Below, in pieces: positions 1-7,351 of a stretch of DNA of 64,000 bases; position 1 is the first letter of the stretch; every line of letters begins with the position of its first letter. Where the stretch lies: positions 124,001 to 188,000 of the forward strand of contig OZ244984.1 of the NCBI GenBank assembly GCA_965223125.1. The letters run 5' to 3'. This stretch comes from Pacificispira sp965223125 (GTDB lineage: Bacteria; Pseudomonadota; Alphaproteobacteria; UBA8366; Aestuariispiraceae). The translations under genes were made by a program, and so were the position numbers. Under the pieces are notes generated by a model that made no database searches, was not told where the DNA came from, and saw nothing but the letters and a program-made list of their open reading frames with translations.

Positions 1-747
1 CGAGGGGACGGTCGTGAACCCTGCGATCATATCCAGATTGGCGGCAGGTGAGTAGAATGTCGAAACACCGGTTTCCCCGGCCATCATCCGCGCTACCGGA
101 TCCAACTGAGCCTGATTGCGAACCTCTTCCACCCAATCCGCACGAGGATGCCCCAATACATTCCCTGCGGCATCGAACAGGGCAGCATGACCGCCTTCAC
201 CAAACGCCACCGCACGCTGGGTTTCGCGGAGATAGTCCGTACCAAGCTCCCCGAATGCGATCAGATTGGGACCGATCTTCTGAACCATATAGAGGACGGG
301 ATAGCCGCCAGGGCTTCTCCGCGCATCGCTTATAACCAGTTCCCCCAGCGCCTGATCCGCCATGACTATATATTCATCAAGGGGAGGCAGGCTGATCGTC
401 TGCCGTGGCACCGTCTCGGCGGGCGTGACCGATATGACTCGACGGGTATCCGTCTCTATCAGGCAGATATGCCTGAAATTCAATGAATCGAGCAGACGCC
501 CGAGATGGACTGAATCCCGCAGTTCCGGTTCACTCTCGACCACATGTGAAAAAACGGCGGCAACGTCCTGCGCATATCGATCCAGGGCAAGGCTGAGATT
601 CTGGGCAAGAAGAAGATGGCGCTCCTCTACCTCCCGAATTTCACGATCCAATGCCGATGCGCTGACCCAGACCGCCCAGACAGCGAGGGGCACAATGGAG
701 GCCGCCAGAAAGGACAGGGCCAAAATCGCGCGCAGACCAAGCTTCAC
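1..747 (-). CDS. Cache-domain membrane sensor protein, 3' end beyond window
   Basis: The gene begins with GTG at 747, preceded by a GGGAGG site, and runs off the left edge; 249 codons are visible. Residues about 6-28 are one hydrophobic anchor. The rest is an extracytoplasmic sensor segment whose end (R-M-M-A-G-E-T-G-V, then D-M-I-A-G-F-T-T-V-P) is the pattern of the second half of double-Cache domains. Such domains bind small ligands and sit in front of histidine kinase, diguanylate cyclase or chemoreceptor modules. The output module lies outside the window, so the exact class is unknown. The first 217 codons are duplicated at 2194-2827. This copy holds six extra codons near residue 50 and seems to be the functional one. 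The sensor identity is a family inference; the repeat is seen directly. Confidence 0.7.
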   Translation of the reverse strand, partial: MKLGLRAILALSFLAASIVPLAVWAVWVSASALDREIREVEERHLLLAQNLSLALDRYAQDVAAVFSHVVESEPELRDSVHLGRLLDSLNFRHICLIETDTRRVISVTPAETVPRQTISLPPLDEYIVMADQALGELVISDARRSPGGYPVLYMVQKIGPNLIAFGELGTDYLRETQRAVAFGEGGHAALFDAAGNVLGHPRADWVEEVRNQAQLDPVARMMAGETGVSTFYSPAANLDMIAGFTTVPS

Positions 748-762
748 ACAACCTCCCTCATT
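111..762. repeat. Direct repeat copy 1 (652 bp), 5' half of the sensor gene
   Basis: It matches 2194-2827 in the same orientation. By eye, 111-483 is identical to the other copy, whereas 484-762 carries about nine substitutions and one 18-bp indel. The match starts abruptly at the CCTGATTGCG shared by both copies and stops just upstream of the ribosome-binding site. The unit flanks the AT-rich cassette. Confidence 0.92.
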
Positions 763-848
763 TAAGTCTCACGTAGGAGACCTTTTCATCACGGAAAACC
801 CAGCCCACCCCTCACTCTAAGCGGCAATTTTTGGGTTGCGCTAGCAAC

Positions 849-1598
849 TTACGCTTTGTCAAAGACCTTGCGCGCCAACTCTCGCCGAAGCTTTTCTACA
901 AGTTCTTTGTGGTCCGTATAGAAAAGGATGCGTCGCGAGTTCACGTCAAACGGCATTTCCACATCGGAGTTTGAAATCATGACCACATCTTTCCCAAGCG
1001 CATGCGCGATGCCCAACTCGTACATGACATTTGGGTTGCGAGTATTTACGTTTGCGATAACGATACGAGCTAGTAGCATTTGCCGGATTATGTGTGAAAG
1101 TATGTCGCCGCGAGAAGACTCTTCATCACCGCGAACTACTCTAATTCCAAACTCAGAGAGACCTTCTACAATTGCCGAATAGGTTCGCTGCTCGCTTGGA
1201 TGAAAGGGAGTGAGAACAAAAACCAGATTGCGGTCCATCTCAAGTTCATTGGAGTCAATTGAAAGGCTTTCCAGAAAACTGTTGGGATCTATCGCGCTTC
1301 CAGAGAATAAGCGCACACGTTTCTGACCATCAATCAAGAGGTGATTGACATCTTCAAATCGTTCAAGTGAGCGCGTCAAGCGAATGTTCAAGTCAGCGAT
1401 TTGACGCTCTAGAGATAGACGGTCATCATCATATCGAGAATGGAACTCCCTTTTACGAACGGCGTGGGTTAGTTCGGTATTCCTTTCTATCTGACGCAGA
1501 ATGCGAACACCTATGAAGACCGCATAAACGACGCCCATGGCAACCGACATCGCGAGGATGACATTGGAGAATTCAGACAGGTACTCTAAAGGGTTCAA
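849..1598 (-). CDS. Membrane-anchored TIR / nucleoside deoxyribosyltransferase-like protein
   Basis: 249 aa, TTG start overlapping the stop of the upstream gene (TTGA). Residues 12-34 form one membrane helix. Residues about 35-95 are charged and probably coiled coil. Residues about 123-235 look like a Rossmann-type TIR / nucleoside 2-deoxyribosyltransferase-like domain: a hydrophobic first strand (LVFVLTPF), then ANVNTRNPNVMYELGIAHAL with E194 as the likely catalytic acid. Proteins with this domain cleave N-glycosidic bonds of nucleotides or NAD, or sense nucleotides, and many occur in bacterial immune systems; that is family knowledge. Here the gene is AT-rich, paired with a four-helix membrane protein and inserted between repeated sensor-gene copies, which suggests acquired cargo. 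Activity and substrate are not known. A plain nucleoside-recycling role is unlikely given the membrane anchor. Confidence 0.7.
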   Translation of the reverse strand: MNPLEYLSEFSNVILAMSVAMGVVYAVFIGVRILRQIERNTELTHAVRKREFHSRYDDDRLSLERQIADLNIRLTRSLERFEDVNHLLIDGQKRVRLFSGSAIDPNSFLESLSIDSNELEMDRNLVFVLTPFHPSEQRTYSAIVEGLSEFGIRVVRGDEESSRGDILSHIIRQMLLARIVIANVNTRNPNVMYELGIAHALGKDVVMISNSDVEMPFDVNSRRILFYTDHKELVEKLRRELARKVFDKA

Positions 1599-1981
1599 GG
1601 CCTAGCTCCCAATACAAAGATGGGGAGTGCAATAGCTCCCAATGCAAGTGCAATGTTTAGAAGGGTAAGCCAAAAAAGCCTCTTTGGATTCGCGATGTAA
1701 AGCTCCGAATCCCGGTCACTCATTAGTGAGCAAGAGTACTTCCATACGATGATGGAAAGGTTCATTAATATTATTGACCCAACAATTGTGATAGATGCGT
1801 GCTCATTGGGACTTTGTAACTGAGATATCGTCGCTATCCCAAGCATGAACCCGACGAGGTTCGCATCAACAGGAACCTCAAGAAAACCTGCATAAAGCGC
1901 CTTGCCTCTGTCAGCCTGAAACATAAACTTCTTTGTGATGAGGAATAGAAATATCCCTAAAAGAGAAAGAAAAATTGCCAT
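1595..1981 (-). CDS. Small four-helix membrane protein, partner of the TIR-like protein
   Basis: 128 aa, ATG start with no clear ribosome-binding site. Four hydrophobic stretches are visible at about residues 1-18, 40-56, 63-82 and 104-126, joined by short polar loops; there is no enzyme motif. The stop overlaps the TTG start of the downstream TIR-like gene, so the two are almost certainly co-transcribed and translationally coupled. Base composition is far more AT-rich than the flanks, as in its partner. I do not recognise the family. By analogy with other membrane-effector pairs it could be a pore, a membrane sensor or an anchor for the enzyme, but this is inference. The promoter would have to lie in 1982-2190, inside the end of the truncated sensor copy. 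Confidence 0.65.
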   Translation of the reverse strand: MAIFLSLLGIFLFLITKKFMFQADRGKALYAGFLEVPVDANLVGFMLGIATISQLQSPNEHASITIVGSIILMNLSIIVWKYSCSLMSDRDSELYIANPKRLFWLTLLNIALALGAIALPIFVLGARP

Positions 1982-2104
1982 TGTAGTTTTTCGTCAGGCT
2001 TGAGAAAATCAAGGCGAACTATCGAACACCCAAGAATTCCATAGAGCCGACATTCCCCAAGTAGCCTCCCATTCGACGAACGATGGCCGGACGATGTTGT
2101 GCGG

Positions 2105-2812
2105 TCAAGCATTTCTTCGCTTCGAACCTCGCTTAGCCTCGCGCAGACGTCTGGTTGTGGGTATTTCAGGCCAAGCGGCGGGATCAAGTCCAACCTGATT
2201 GCGAACCTCTTCCACCCAATCCGCACGAGGATGCCCCAATACATTCCCTGCGGCATCGAACAGGGCAGCATGACCGCCTTCACCAAACGCCACCGCACGC
2301 TGGGTTTCGCGGAGATAGTCCGTACCAAGCTCCCCGAATGCGATCAGATTGGGACCGATCTTCTGAACCATATAGAGGACGGGATAGCCGCCAGGGCTTC
2401 TCCGCGCATCGCTTATAACCAGTTCCCCCAGCGCCTGATCCGCCATGACTATATATTCATCAAGGGGAGGCAGGCTGATCGTCTGCCGTGGCACCGTCTC
2501 GGCGGGCGTGACCGATATGACTCGACGGGTATCCGTCTCTATCAGGCAGATATGCCTGAAATTCAACGAATCGAGCAGACGACCGAGATGAACTGAATCC
2601 CGCAGTTCCGGTTTACTCTCGACCACATGTGAAAAAACGGCGGCAACGTCCTGCGCATATCGATCCAGGGCAAGAAGAAGATGGCGCTCCTCTACCTCCC
2701 GAATTTCACGATCCAATGCCGATGCGCTGACCCAGACCGCCCAAACAGCCAGGGGGACAATGGAAGCGGCCAGAAAGGACAGGGCCAAAATCGCGCGCAG
2801 ACCAAGCTTCAC
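2105..2812 (-). pseudogene. Truncated second copy of the Cache sensor gene
   Basis: It starts with the same GTG and GGGAGG site as the copy at 747 and encodes the same anchor and Cache start. Six codons near residue 50 are absent, and a few residues differ, such as Lys for Glu in the VVES-PEL segment. At 2194 the similarity ends inside the sensor domain, and the frame continues for about 30 unrelated codons (LDPAAWPEIPTTRR and onward) to a stop at 2105. No output domain remains, so it is unlikely to work as a receptor, although a short membrane-anchored product could still be made. It is transcribed toward the AT-rich cassette and may contribute read-through transcription to it. Confidence 0.75.
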
Positions 2813-2827
2813 ACAACCTCCCTCATT
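2194..2827. repeat. Direct repeat copy 2 (634 bp), 5' half of the sensor gene
   Basis: Counterpart of 111-762. It lacks the 18 bp found at about 591-608 of copy 1, where GGGCAAG occurs on both sides; this is the footprint expected of slipped-strand loss or gain. Outside the repeat the flanks of the two copies are unrelated. Confidence 0.92.
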
Positions 2828-2937
2828 CCGGATTCCACTTTGAGTATCCTGTCAAAATCAGTATCGGAATCAGCCGAAACGGAAGAAAACCCAATCTGCA
2901 CGGTTCATGACAGAATAGACATTTGTCCGCCGGTAAC

Positions 2938-3645
2938 CTAACTGGCGCTCTTACCGCGTCCCCGCATGGCGAAGAACCCCGCCACACCAAGAGCCAGAAC
3001 GGCCAGAATTGCCAACCAGAACCGCTGACTGCTCAAGGCATCGCGCTCAGCCTGCAATTTCTCTGTCCCCTGCTGCAGGGCCGCTTCCGCTTCCTGCGCC
3101 GTGGTCGCCAGCGCTTCGTTTTCTTCCTGCAGGCGCACCAGTTCAGCCTGTACCGTCGCCAGTTCCTCGACTGCCTTCTTCCCGTCTTCCGCTGCGGCGG
3201 TCAACCGGTCGATTTCCGCCCGGGAAGCGGCGAGATCGCCCTGCACGGTTTCCAGTGATCCACTGGATTCCTCAATCGTTGCCTGCAATTCAGCAACCAG
3301 TGACTCTTTCTGTGAAAGTGATTCCCGCAATGATTTGAGAGCCGATTCCTGTTTGGTGATATCCGCCTTAAGCGCCTCTATCTGCTCCGTCTTTTCACCC
3401 AGTTGCTTGGCCATGGCACCAATCGTGGTGTTCAACCCGCTCATCTGTTGGCCGAGGGTGTTCAAAATAGGCAGGCCACCGGATGGCGCGGCCTCGACAG
3501 AGGGTGCGGGGGGCATCGGCTCCGGTGTCGCGGTGGATTGTGACCAGGCCACGGTTGCCGGTGTCAGCACAAGCCCCGCGACCAGGACGGCCCCTGCCAG
3601 GGCACCGGTTAACTCCGATTGCAAAACCATGCGGATACGCGCCAT
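2938..3645 (-). CDS. Coiled-coil envelope protein with C-terminal membrane anchor
   Basis: 235 aa from the ATG at 3645, which has a strong AAGGGAGG site six bases upstream; the frame extends to 3753 but lacks such a site there. Residues about 12-35 are a signal peptide or anchor ending near AWSQS. A Pro/Ala-rich stretch and a short NTLGQQMSGLNTTIG segment follow. Residues about 65-205 are a long Glu/Lys/Gln/Ala-rich coiled coil. The C-terminus is one membrane helix (FWLAILAVLALGVAGFFAM) with a basic RGRGKS tail. The topology suggests a periplasmic coiled coil tethered to the inner membrane. I do not recognise a named family. The neighbour at 3820 is divergent and its product is also exported. 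Confidence 0.7.
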   Translation of the reverse strand: MARIRMVLQSELTGALAGAVLVAGLVLTPATVAWSQSTATPEPMPPAPSVEAAPSGGLPILNTLGQQMSGLNTTIGAMAKQLGEKTEQIEALKADITKQESALKSLRESLSQKESLVAELQATIEESSGSLETVQGDLAASRAEIDRLTAAAEDGKKAVEELATVQAELVRLQEENEALATTAQEAEAALQQGTEKLQAERDALSSQRFWLAILAVLALGVAGFFAMRGRGKSAS

Positions 3646-3819
3646 TGCAAGCCTCCCTTCATCAATAGTTCCGACAGTGTAACGCGACAATGCGACGGGG
3701 TCACCTGCCACGTTGCCCCAACCGGATTTCATTTCTACAGATTTCATTTCCATCGAACTTTGCTATAGGATGAGTCGCGGGTCATGCGGCCCATTCCTGT
3801 CACACAGAGGGCTTCCCGA

Positions 3820-4611
3820 ATGACCATCCTGTCGAATACGCTTCACCGCACATGCAGCGCCATCCGTGCATTGCCCCTTCTGATTCTTCTTGGAACCATC
3901 GCGTTACCCCCATCCGGTCAAGCGCAAAGCCTGCTCGACAACGCGAAATCGCTTTTGAAGAACAGCTTGGGCAACAATGGCAGTACGAACGGAACGAGCC
4001 TTGGCGGTCTCAGCACTACTGAGATCACCGATGGCCTCAAGGAGGCATTACGGATCGGAAGTGAACTTGTCGTCGATACGCTGGGAGCCGAAAACGGTTT
4101 CAACGCCGATCCGGTGGCTCATATCCCCCTGCCGGATGAACTGCAGTCGGCACAGAAACTGTTGGCCAAGGTTGGTCTCGGCAGCCTGGGAGAGGAAGTC
4201 GAACTGAAAATGAACCGGGCCGCGGAGACGGCCATGGAAGATAGCGGAGAGGTTCTCGTGAATGCGATCCAGGCCATGACGGTTGAGGATGCGAAGGGGA
4301 TTCTCGACGGCCCCGACGATGCGGCAACGCAATATCTCTCCCGCGTGTCGGGTGCGGATATCCGCGACCGGATCAGACCCATCGTCGATCAGGCATTGCA
4401 GGATGTCGGCGCAGTCTCGGCTCTGGACCGAATGATGGCAAGCTACAAGAAACTGCCTTTCGTCCCGGATGTGAAAGGCGACCTGACCGAACATGCGACG
4501 GAAAAGGCCTATGAGGGCCTGATCCACTATATCGCCCAGGAAGAAGCCGCCATCCGCGAAAATCCCGCGAAGCGCACCACCGACCTGCTGCAGAAGGTCT
4601 TTGCGAAGTAG
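3820..4611 (+). CDS. DUF4197 family exported protein
   Basis: 263 aa from the ATG at 3820 (AGAGGG eight bases upstream); a start at 3784 would add 12 residues before the signal peptide. The N-terminus has a signal sequence ending near SGQAQS. The mature part has the hallmarks of DUF4197: an LKEALRIGSE helix, an IPLPDEL segment, the MNRAAETAMED helix, an MTVEDAKGILDG segment and DDAATQYL. DUF4197 proteins are periplasmic or lipoprotein-like and of unknown function. No lipobox Cys is visible here, so it is probably soluble in the periplasm. The gene ends three bases before the convergent flavin reductase-like gene. Confidence 0.85.
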   Translation: MTILSNTLHRTCSAIRALPLLILLGTIALPPSGQAQSLLDNAKSLLKNSLGNNGSTNGTSLGGLSTTEITDGLKEALRIGSELVVDTLGAENGFNADPVAHIPLPDELQSAQKLLAKVGLGSLGEEVELKMNRAAETAMEDSGEVLVNAIQAMTVEDAKGILDGPDDAATQYLSRVSGADIRDRIRPIVDQALQDVGAVSALDRMMASYKKLPFVPDVKGDLTEHATEKAYEGLIHYIAQEEAAIRENPAKRTTDLLQKVFAK

Positions 4612-4614
4612 AAT

Positions 4615-5244
4615 TCAGGTCAGCAGCGGCCAGTCCGGGCGATGCATGCTAAAGGTATCGCTGATGCGGGCATAATCGCGGTATCCAAGACGTGCTATTG
4701 GATCGACCTTCCGGATATCGACGATTCCATCGGTAAGAACCGCATCGTCGATATGAATTCCCACCACCTCACCGAAGACCACCGTGTTCGATCCCCCCTC
4801 CTGCGAAAAGGGCAGATCAACGATCTTCACCAGCCTGCATTCAAGTTGGATCGGGCTTTCCTTCACCCTTGGAGGAGCAACAAGTTCCGAGGCTTCCTGC
4901 GTCAGTCCGGCAAGCGCGAATTCGTTTTCCCCATGCGGGGCGGCGACGGATGACAGATTGACCGCCTCCCGCAATGTCCATGTTGCCATGTTATGAACGA
5001 ATTCGCCGGTTTCCATGATGTTGCGCACGGTATCCTTCGGCGCATCGTGCTGACTGTGCGGGCTTGTGGCCGCAAACATGACCTGCGGCGGAAAATAGGA
5101 CACACCGTTGAAGAAGGAATACGGGGCGAGATTGACCCGCCCTTCCCGATCCATACTCGAAATCCAGCCGATCGGTCGCGGAACGATCAGTCCATTGAAC
5201 GGATTGTGCCGCAGGCCGTGCGGCTCCGATGTCCTGTAGAACAT
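4615..5244 (-). CDS. Flavin reductase-like FMN-binding family protein
   Basis: 209 aa. It fits the flavoprotein oxygenase (DIM6/NTAB, flavin_reduct) family in length and motifs: NPFNGLIVPRPIGWISS at the N-terminus, LAPYSFFNGVSYFPP for flavin binding, and KDTVRNIMETGEFVHNMAT. Such proteins bind FMN in a split beta-barrel and act as flavin reductases or oxidoreductases of unknown substrate. The FlaF-like gene ends seven bases upstream, so the two may be co-transcribed. The substrate cannot be told from the sequence. Confidence 0.85.
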   Translation of the reverse strand: MFYRTSEPHGLRHNPFNGLIVPRPIGWISSMDREGRVNLAPYSFFNGVSYFPPQVMFAATSPHSQHDAPKDTVRNIMETGEFVHNMATWTLREAVNLSSVAAPHGENEFALAGLTQEASELVAPPRVKESPIQLECRLVKIVDLPFSQEGGSNTVVFGEVVGIHIDDAVLTDGIVDIRKVDPIARLGYRDYARISDTFSMHRPDWPLLT

Positions 5245-5251
5245 CCGGCGT

Positions 5252-5674
5252 CTACAGGTCCGGATTCCGGCGCATCGTCAGGATCTGATCACACATGTTC
5301 AGATTCAGCGTCACCATCTTGTCCAGCAATTCATCGTCCCGCAGGTTCTCCTGTGCCATCGCAGCCGTCACACGGGTCATGAAATCGCTGATTTTTCCCA
5401 GGATTTCGACTGTCTCCGGCGTAACATCCTCGCTGAAATGGCGTGGCAGAAAATTCGAAACAAACCGCCACAGGAAGAGATTGGTATCCAGAATTCCGCG
5501 CCAGACGTCATCGGCGACCGCATTCAGCCGGGCTGCCTCGATCTTCTCCGCCATGTCGAGGAATGGCAGGGCCATGTCGTCGATCAGTTCTTCCCGCGAC
5601 CGACCGCCGGTATCATTCGGATTGATGCGAATAACATCTGCACCCACCTGATCCGAAGTTGTCTGATCCGACAT
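5252..5674 (-). CDS. Small helical protein, FlaF-like pattern
   Basis: 140 aa from the ATG at 5674, which has GGGGAGG eight bases upstream; a TTG at 5692 is in frame but poorly placed. The protein is acidic and helical, with no membrane segment. The order of REELID, ILDTNLFLWRFV, KISDFMTRVTAAM and LNLNMCDQIL resembles FlaF, the small alphaproteobacterial flagellin-synthesis regulator, in length and in the position of its conserved Asn-Leu-Trp and final Asn helix. The match is weak and no flagellar gene is nearby, so treat it as a hypothetical protein with FlaF as the first idea to test. Confidence 0.45.
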   Translation of the reverse strand: MSDQTTSDQVGADVIRINPNDTGGRSREELIDDMALPFLDMAEKIEAARLNAVADDVWRGILDTNLFLWRFVSNFLPRHFSEDVTPETVEILGKISDFMTRVTAAMAQENLRDDELLDKMVTLNLNMCDQILTMRRNPDL

Positions 5675-6111
5675 TCCCCAGCGCCTCCCCAATTGATTCC
5701 ATACAGTGCCTTCAAGGCACTTTCACTAGAAGCAGTGTCGCATAGGCATCCCTGATCCGTCTATGCAAATAGCATGCGATCATACCCTTCAAGTTGCCCC
5801 AACCGATATCCAGCACCCGACCGCAATGATGGAATTGTACCTGTTGCAATTTTTTGGACATTCGGCAACGGGTGTGTGAGTATGCCGGATCAGGAGACGG
5901 TGAGAGGGTAAAAAAACCAATATTCCTGTTGCGGGACTTCCGCTTACTGACCGTTTTTCAGTTTGCAAAGCCTGACAGGATTTGGAATATTTTTCTCACC
6001 TAACCATAAAGAGCTGCGATAGCAGCCGTTTGGGAGCATTCGATTAGGGCCTGAGCACGCTGCTTGACCAGTATCAACTGGCATCAACCAAAGAATAGGG
6101 GACAGTACCAC
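5675..6111. other. 437-bp intergenic region upstream of aapJ
   Basis: No gene is supported here; antisense frames are shadows. It should hold the divergent promoters of the FlaF-like gene and of aapJQMP. It contains one perfect short palindrome (5705-5721) and AT-rich tracts around 5910-6010. An AGGGGA site at about 6097 serves aapJ. I could not assign -35/-10 boxes or a sigma-54 site with confidence. Confidence 0.5.
5705..5721. promoter_or_regulatory. 17-bp perfect palindrome, possible operator
   Basis: AGTGCCTT and AAGGCACT flank a single C, 31-47 bp upstream of the FlaF-like start. The symmetry and position fit a repressor or activator site. The regulator is unknown. Confidence 0.3.
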
Positions 6112-7128
6112 ATGAAACTCAAATCCATCCTGGTCGCAGGCGCGGCCATGGCGATGTCTGCTGGCGTTGCCCACGCGGCGACCCTGGAAGACGTTAAAGC
6201 AGCCGGCGAGCTGAAATGCATCGTCAGCACCGGCGTTGCCGGCTTTGCCTATACCGATGCCGACGGCTCCTGGAAGGGCTTCGATGTCGATTTCTGCCGC
6301 GCGACGGCTGCTGCCGTTGTGGGCGACCCGATGAAAGTCAGCTTTGTTCCGACCACCGGCAAGACCCGCTTCACGGCGCTGAGCTCCGGTGAAGGCGATC
6401 TGCTGTATCGCAACACAACGGTCACGATGAGCCGCGACGCCGACCTGAAACTGACCTTCCTGGGCGTGAACTACTATGATGGTCAGGGCTTCATGGTGAA
6501 CAAGGCGCTGGGTGTGACCTCGGCAAAGGAACTGAACGGGGCGTCGGTCTGCATCCAGACCGGAACCACGACGGAACTGAATCTGGCCGACTATTTCCGT
6601 GCCAACAACATGTCCTATGAGCCGGTTCCGATCGAAACCAACGAAGAAGCCCGCGCAAACTACCTCAGCGGCCGTTGCGACGTCTACACAACGGATGCGT
6701 CGGGCCTCGCGGCAACCCGGTCGACCTTCGATGATGCCAAGAACCACATCATCCTGCCGGAAATCATTTCCAAAGAACCCCTCGGCCCGGCGGTTCGTCA
6801 GGGTGACGATGCCTGGGCGGACGCAACCCGCTGGGTTCTTAACGTGCTGATCGAAGCCGAAGAATACGGCATCACATCGGCTAATGCTGATGAATTGGCT
6901 GCCAATCCGCCAAACCCGACCGTTGCCCGTATCCTGGGTGTCGAGGGCAATTATGGCGAGATGATCGGTCTTGATGCCCAGTGGGCTCTGCGCGCCATCA
7001 AGTCGGTGGGCAACTACGGCGAAATCTTCGACCGTAACATTGGCCCGAATACCGAAATCGGCCTTGAGCGTGGTCTGAACGCTCAGTGGACTCAGGGCGG
7101 CATTCTCTACGCCGAACCGGTCCGCTAA
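6112..7128 (+). CDS. aapJ: General L-amino-acid ABC transporter, periplasmic binding protein
   Basis: 338 aa from the ATG at 6112 with AGGGGA upstream; the frame also opens at 6064 but that would bury the signal peptide. Residues 1-22 (MKLKSILVAGAAMAMSAGVAHA) are a Sec signal. The mature part is a family 3 solute-binding protein: GKTRFTALSSGEGDLLYRN and the following TVTMSRD are typical of the AapJ/BztA subgroup, which binds a broad range of L-amino acids and hands them to the AapQM permease. It is first in aapJQMP. A 223-bp gap with a strong hairpin separates it from aapQ, as expected if the binding protein is made in excess. Confidence 0.95.
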   Translation: MKLKSILVAGAAMAMSAGVAHAATLEDVKAAGELKCIVSTGVAGFAYTDADGSWKGFDVDFCRATAAAVVGDPMKVSFVPTTGKTRFTALSSGEGDLLYRNTTVTMSRDADLKLTFLGVNYYDGQGFMVNKALGVTSAKELNGASVCIQTGTTTELNLADYFRANNMSYEPVPIETNEEARANYLSGRCDVYTTDASGLAATRSTFDDAKNHIILPEIISKEPLGPAVRQGDDAWADATRWVLNVLIEAEEYGITSANADELAANPPNPTVARILGVEGNYGEMIGLDAQWALRAIKSVGNYGEIFDRNIGPNTEIGLERGLNAQWTQGGILYAEPVR

Positions 7129-7140
7129 CAGCGACGGTAA

Positions 7141-7178
7141 ATCGGGGCGGTCGGCACAGTCGACCGCCCCGATCCTTT
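7141..7178 (+). terminator. Hairpin between aapJ and aapQ
   Basis: A perfect 13-bp stem (ATCGGGGCGGTCG with its complement) closes a 7-base loop and is followed by CCTTT, 12 bp after the aapJ stop. It lacks a long U-tract, so it is more likely a partial terminator or an mRNA 3'-end stabiliser than a full stop. This fits high aapJ and lower aapQMP expression. Confidence 0.7.
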
Positions 7179-7351
7179 GCGGCAACCGAACCTGAAGAGT
7201 CTGTCTCATCGGATTTTCCCCATCGCCAGTCGGTGGTGGTCTTTGATGCGCCATTGAAATTCAGGTTTGATTTAAGTGGTAATGCCGGGACGCGGCACTG
7301 ATGCCGACCTATTGGCATACCAACATTTTCAGACATCGAAGGAGCACTCCC

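Noticed and set aside
111..2827. The duplicated segment as an insertion sequence or transposon
   Set aside because: No transposase, no terminal inverted repeats and no short target duplication are visible; the repeat is coding sequence of a sensor gene.
5944..7254. Long antisense open frame (436 codons) opposite aapJ
   Set aside because: It mirrors aapJ in the opposite strand, has no family motif and arises from codon bias in a GC-rich gene.
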